A stretch of 5,768 nt of DNA from an uncultured Selenomonas sp. (lineage in GTDB: Bacteria; Bacillota; Negativicutes; Selenomonadales; Selenomonadaceae). The notes beneath the pieces are model-generated. The model did not search any database. It was not told the DNA's origin and worked only from the letters and a program-made list of their open reading frames with translations. Position 1 is the stretch's first letter; each line of letters opens with the position of its first letter. Below are positions 5,642 to 5,768 of the stretch, one piece after another. Position numbers and translations under genes: made by a program. The stretch lies in contig CALIBA010000073.1 of NCBI GenBank assembly GCA_938045435.1, forward strand, positions 1 through 5,768, read 5' to 3'.

Positions 5642-5768
5642 CAAGATGCAGGCTCTGCTCTCAGTCGTGACACAGAGAATGCACTCAACGAGCTCGGCAG
5701 AATCTTTGACAAAAAGAAGATCGAGGAGCAGCAGGAACTTGCCGCGGTCTTTGGTGAGGAGGCATTCC
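5642..5768 (+). pseudogene. Third CdiA backbone copy, 5'-truncated, running out of the window
   Basis: The frame open from 5609 (after TGA 5606-5608) enters CdiA linker sequence at about 5642 (YQDAGSALSRDTENALNEL, then GRIFDKKKIEEQQELAAVFG). Over codons 5660-5767 it matches the second module (3900-4007) at 35 of 36 residues without gaps. No start codon with a good ribosome site precedes it: a TTG at 5630 has nothing convincing upstream. It is therefore a displaced cassette, joined at a point further into the linker than the second module. Whether a complete toxin tip follows cannot be seen. The 50 bases between the previous stop and this homology hold nothing I recognise. Confidence 0.75.

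Noticed and set aside
5605..5670. ATG-started frame of 21 codons before the third copy
   Set aside because: It ends at TGA 5668-5670, is out of frame with the CdiA homology, and has no ribosome site.
1..5768. Mobile element or CRISPR explanation for the repeats
   Set aside because: The repeats are in-frame protein-coding backbone with mostly silent differences. There is no transposase, terminal inverted repeat, target-site duplication or regular spacer structure.

Overview
The window looks like the variable 3' end of a contact-dependent growth inhibition (CDI) / two-partner-secretion locus. It holds one CdiA-like C-terminal end running in from the left edge, followed by a tandem series of displaced ('orphan') toxin and immunity cassettes, all on the + strand. 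The backbone protein sequence (GDKVTARVGGNLxIETL, then SARDQAG, LSTGTLSFSDL and SAIAPGT) is the end of a filamentous-haemagglutinin-type exoprotein. From memory this flavour is typical of diderm Firmicutes (Negativicutes such as Selenomonas and relatives). That host call is an inference from protein style; no taxonomic marker gene is present.

Layout. (1) 1-2084: 3' part of a CdiA-like gene with backbone, hydrophobic linker, pretoxin segment and a C-terminal toxin domain I cannot name. (2) 2134-2646: a very AT-rich gene of 170 codons in the immunity position. (3) 2667-2717: a 16-codon open tail that looks like the last bases of a lost toxin gene, three bases ahead of (4) 2721-3191, an orphan immunity-type gene of 156 codons. 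(5) 3198-5216: a second copy of the CdiA backbone, in frame but without a convincing start, ending in a WHH-type HNH nuclease toxin. (6) 5244-5591: a DUF2019-like immunity gene. (7) about 5642-5768: the beginning of a third backbone copy, cut by the window edge.

How it fits together. In CDI systems the CdiA tip is delivered into neighbouring bacteria and the small gene just downstream protects the producer. Spare tips stored downstream, each carrying some shared backbone, can recombine into the main gene to swap the deployed toxin, and their immunity genes can protect against sibling strains. The repeated backbone at 1-424, 3277-3700 and 3900-4007/5660-5767 is the homology such swapping would use. 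The backbone is GC-richer than the immunity genes: direct counts give 33/60 G+C at 3481-3540 and 34/60 at 4141-4200, against 17/60 at 2581-2640 and 23/60 at 4861-4920. No tRNA, rRNA, CRISPR array, transposase or convincing terminator was seen, and no gene-free stretch exceeds 300 bases.
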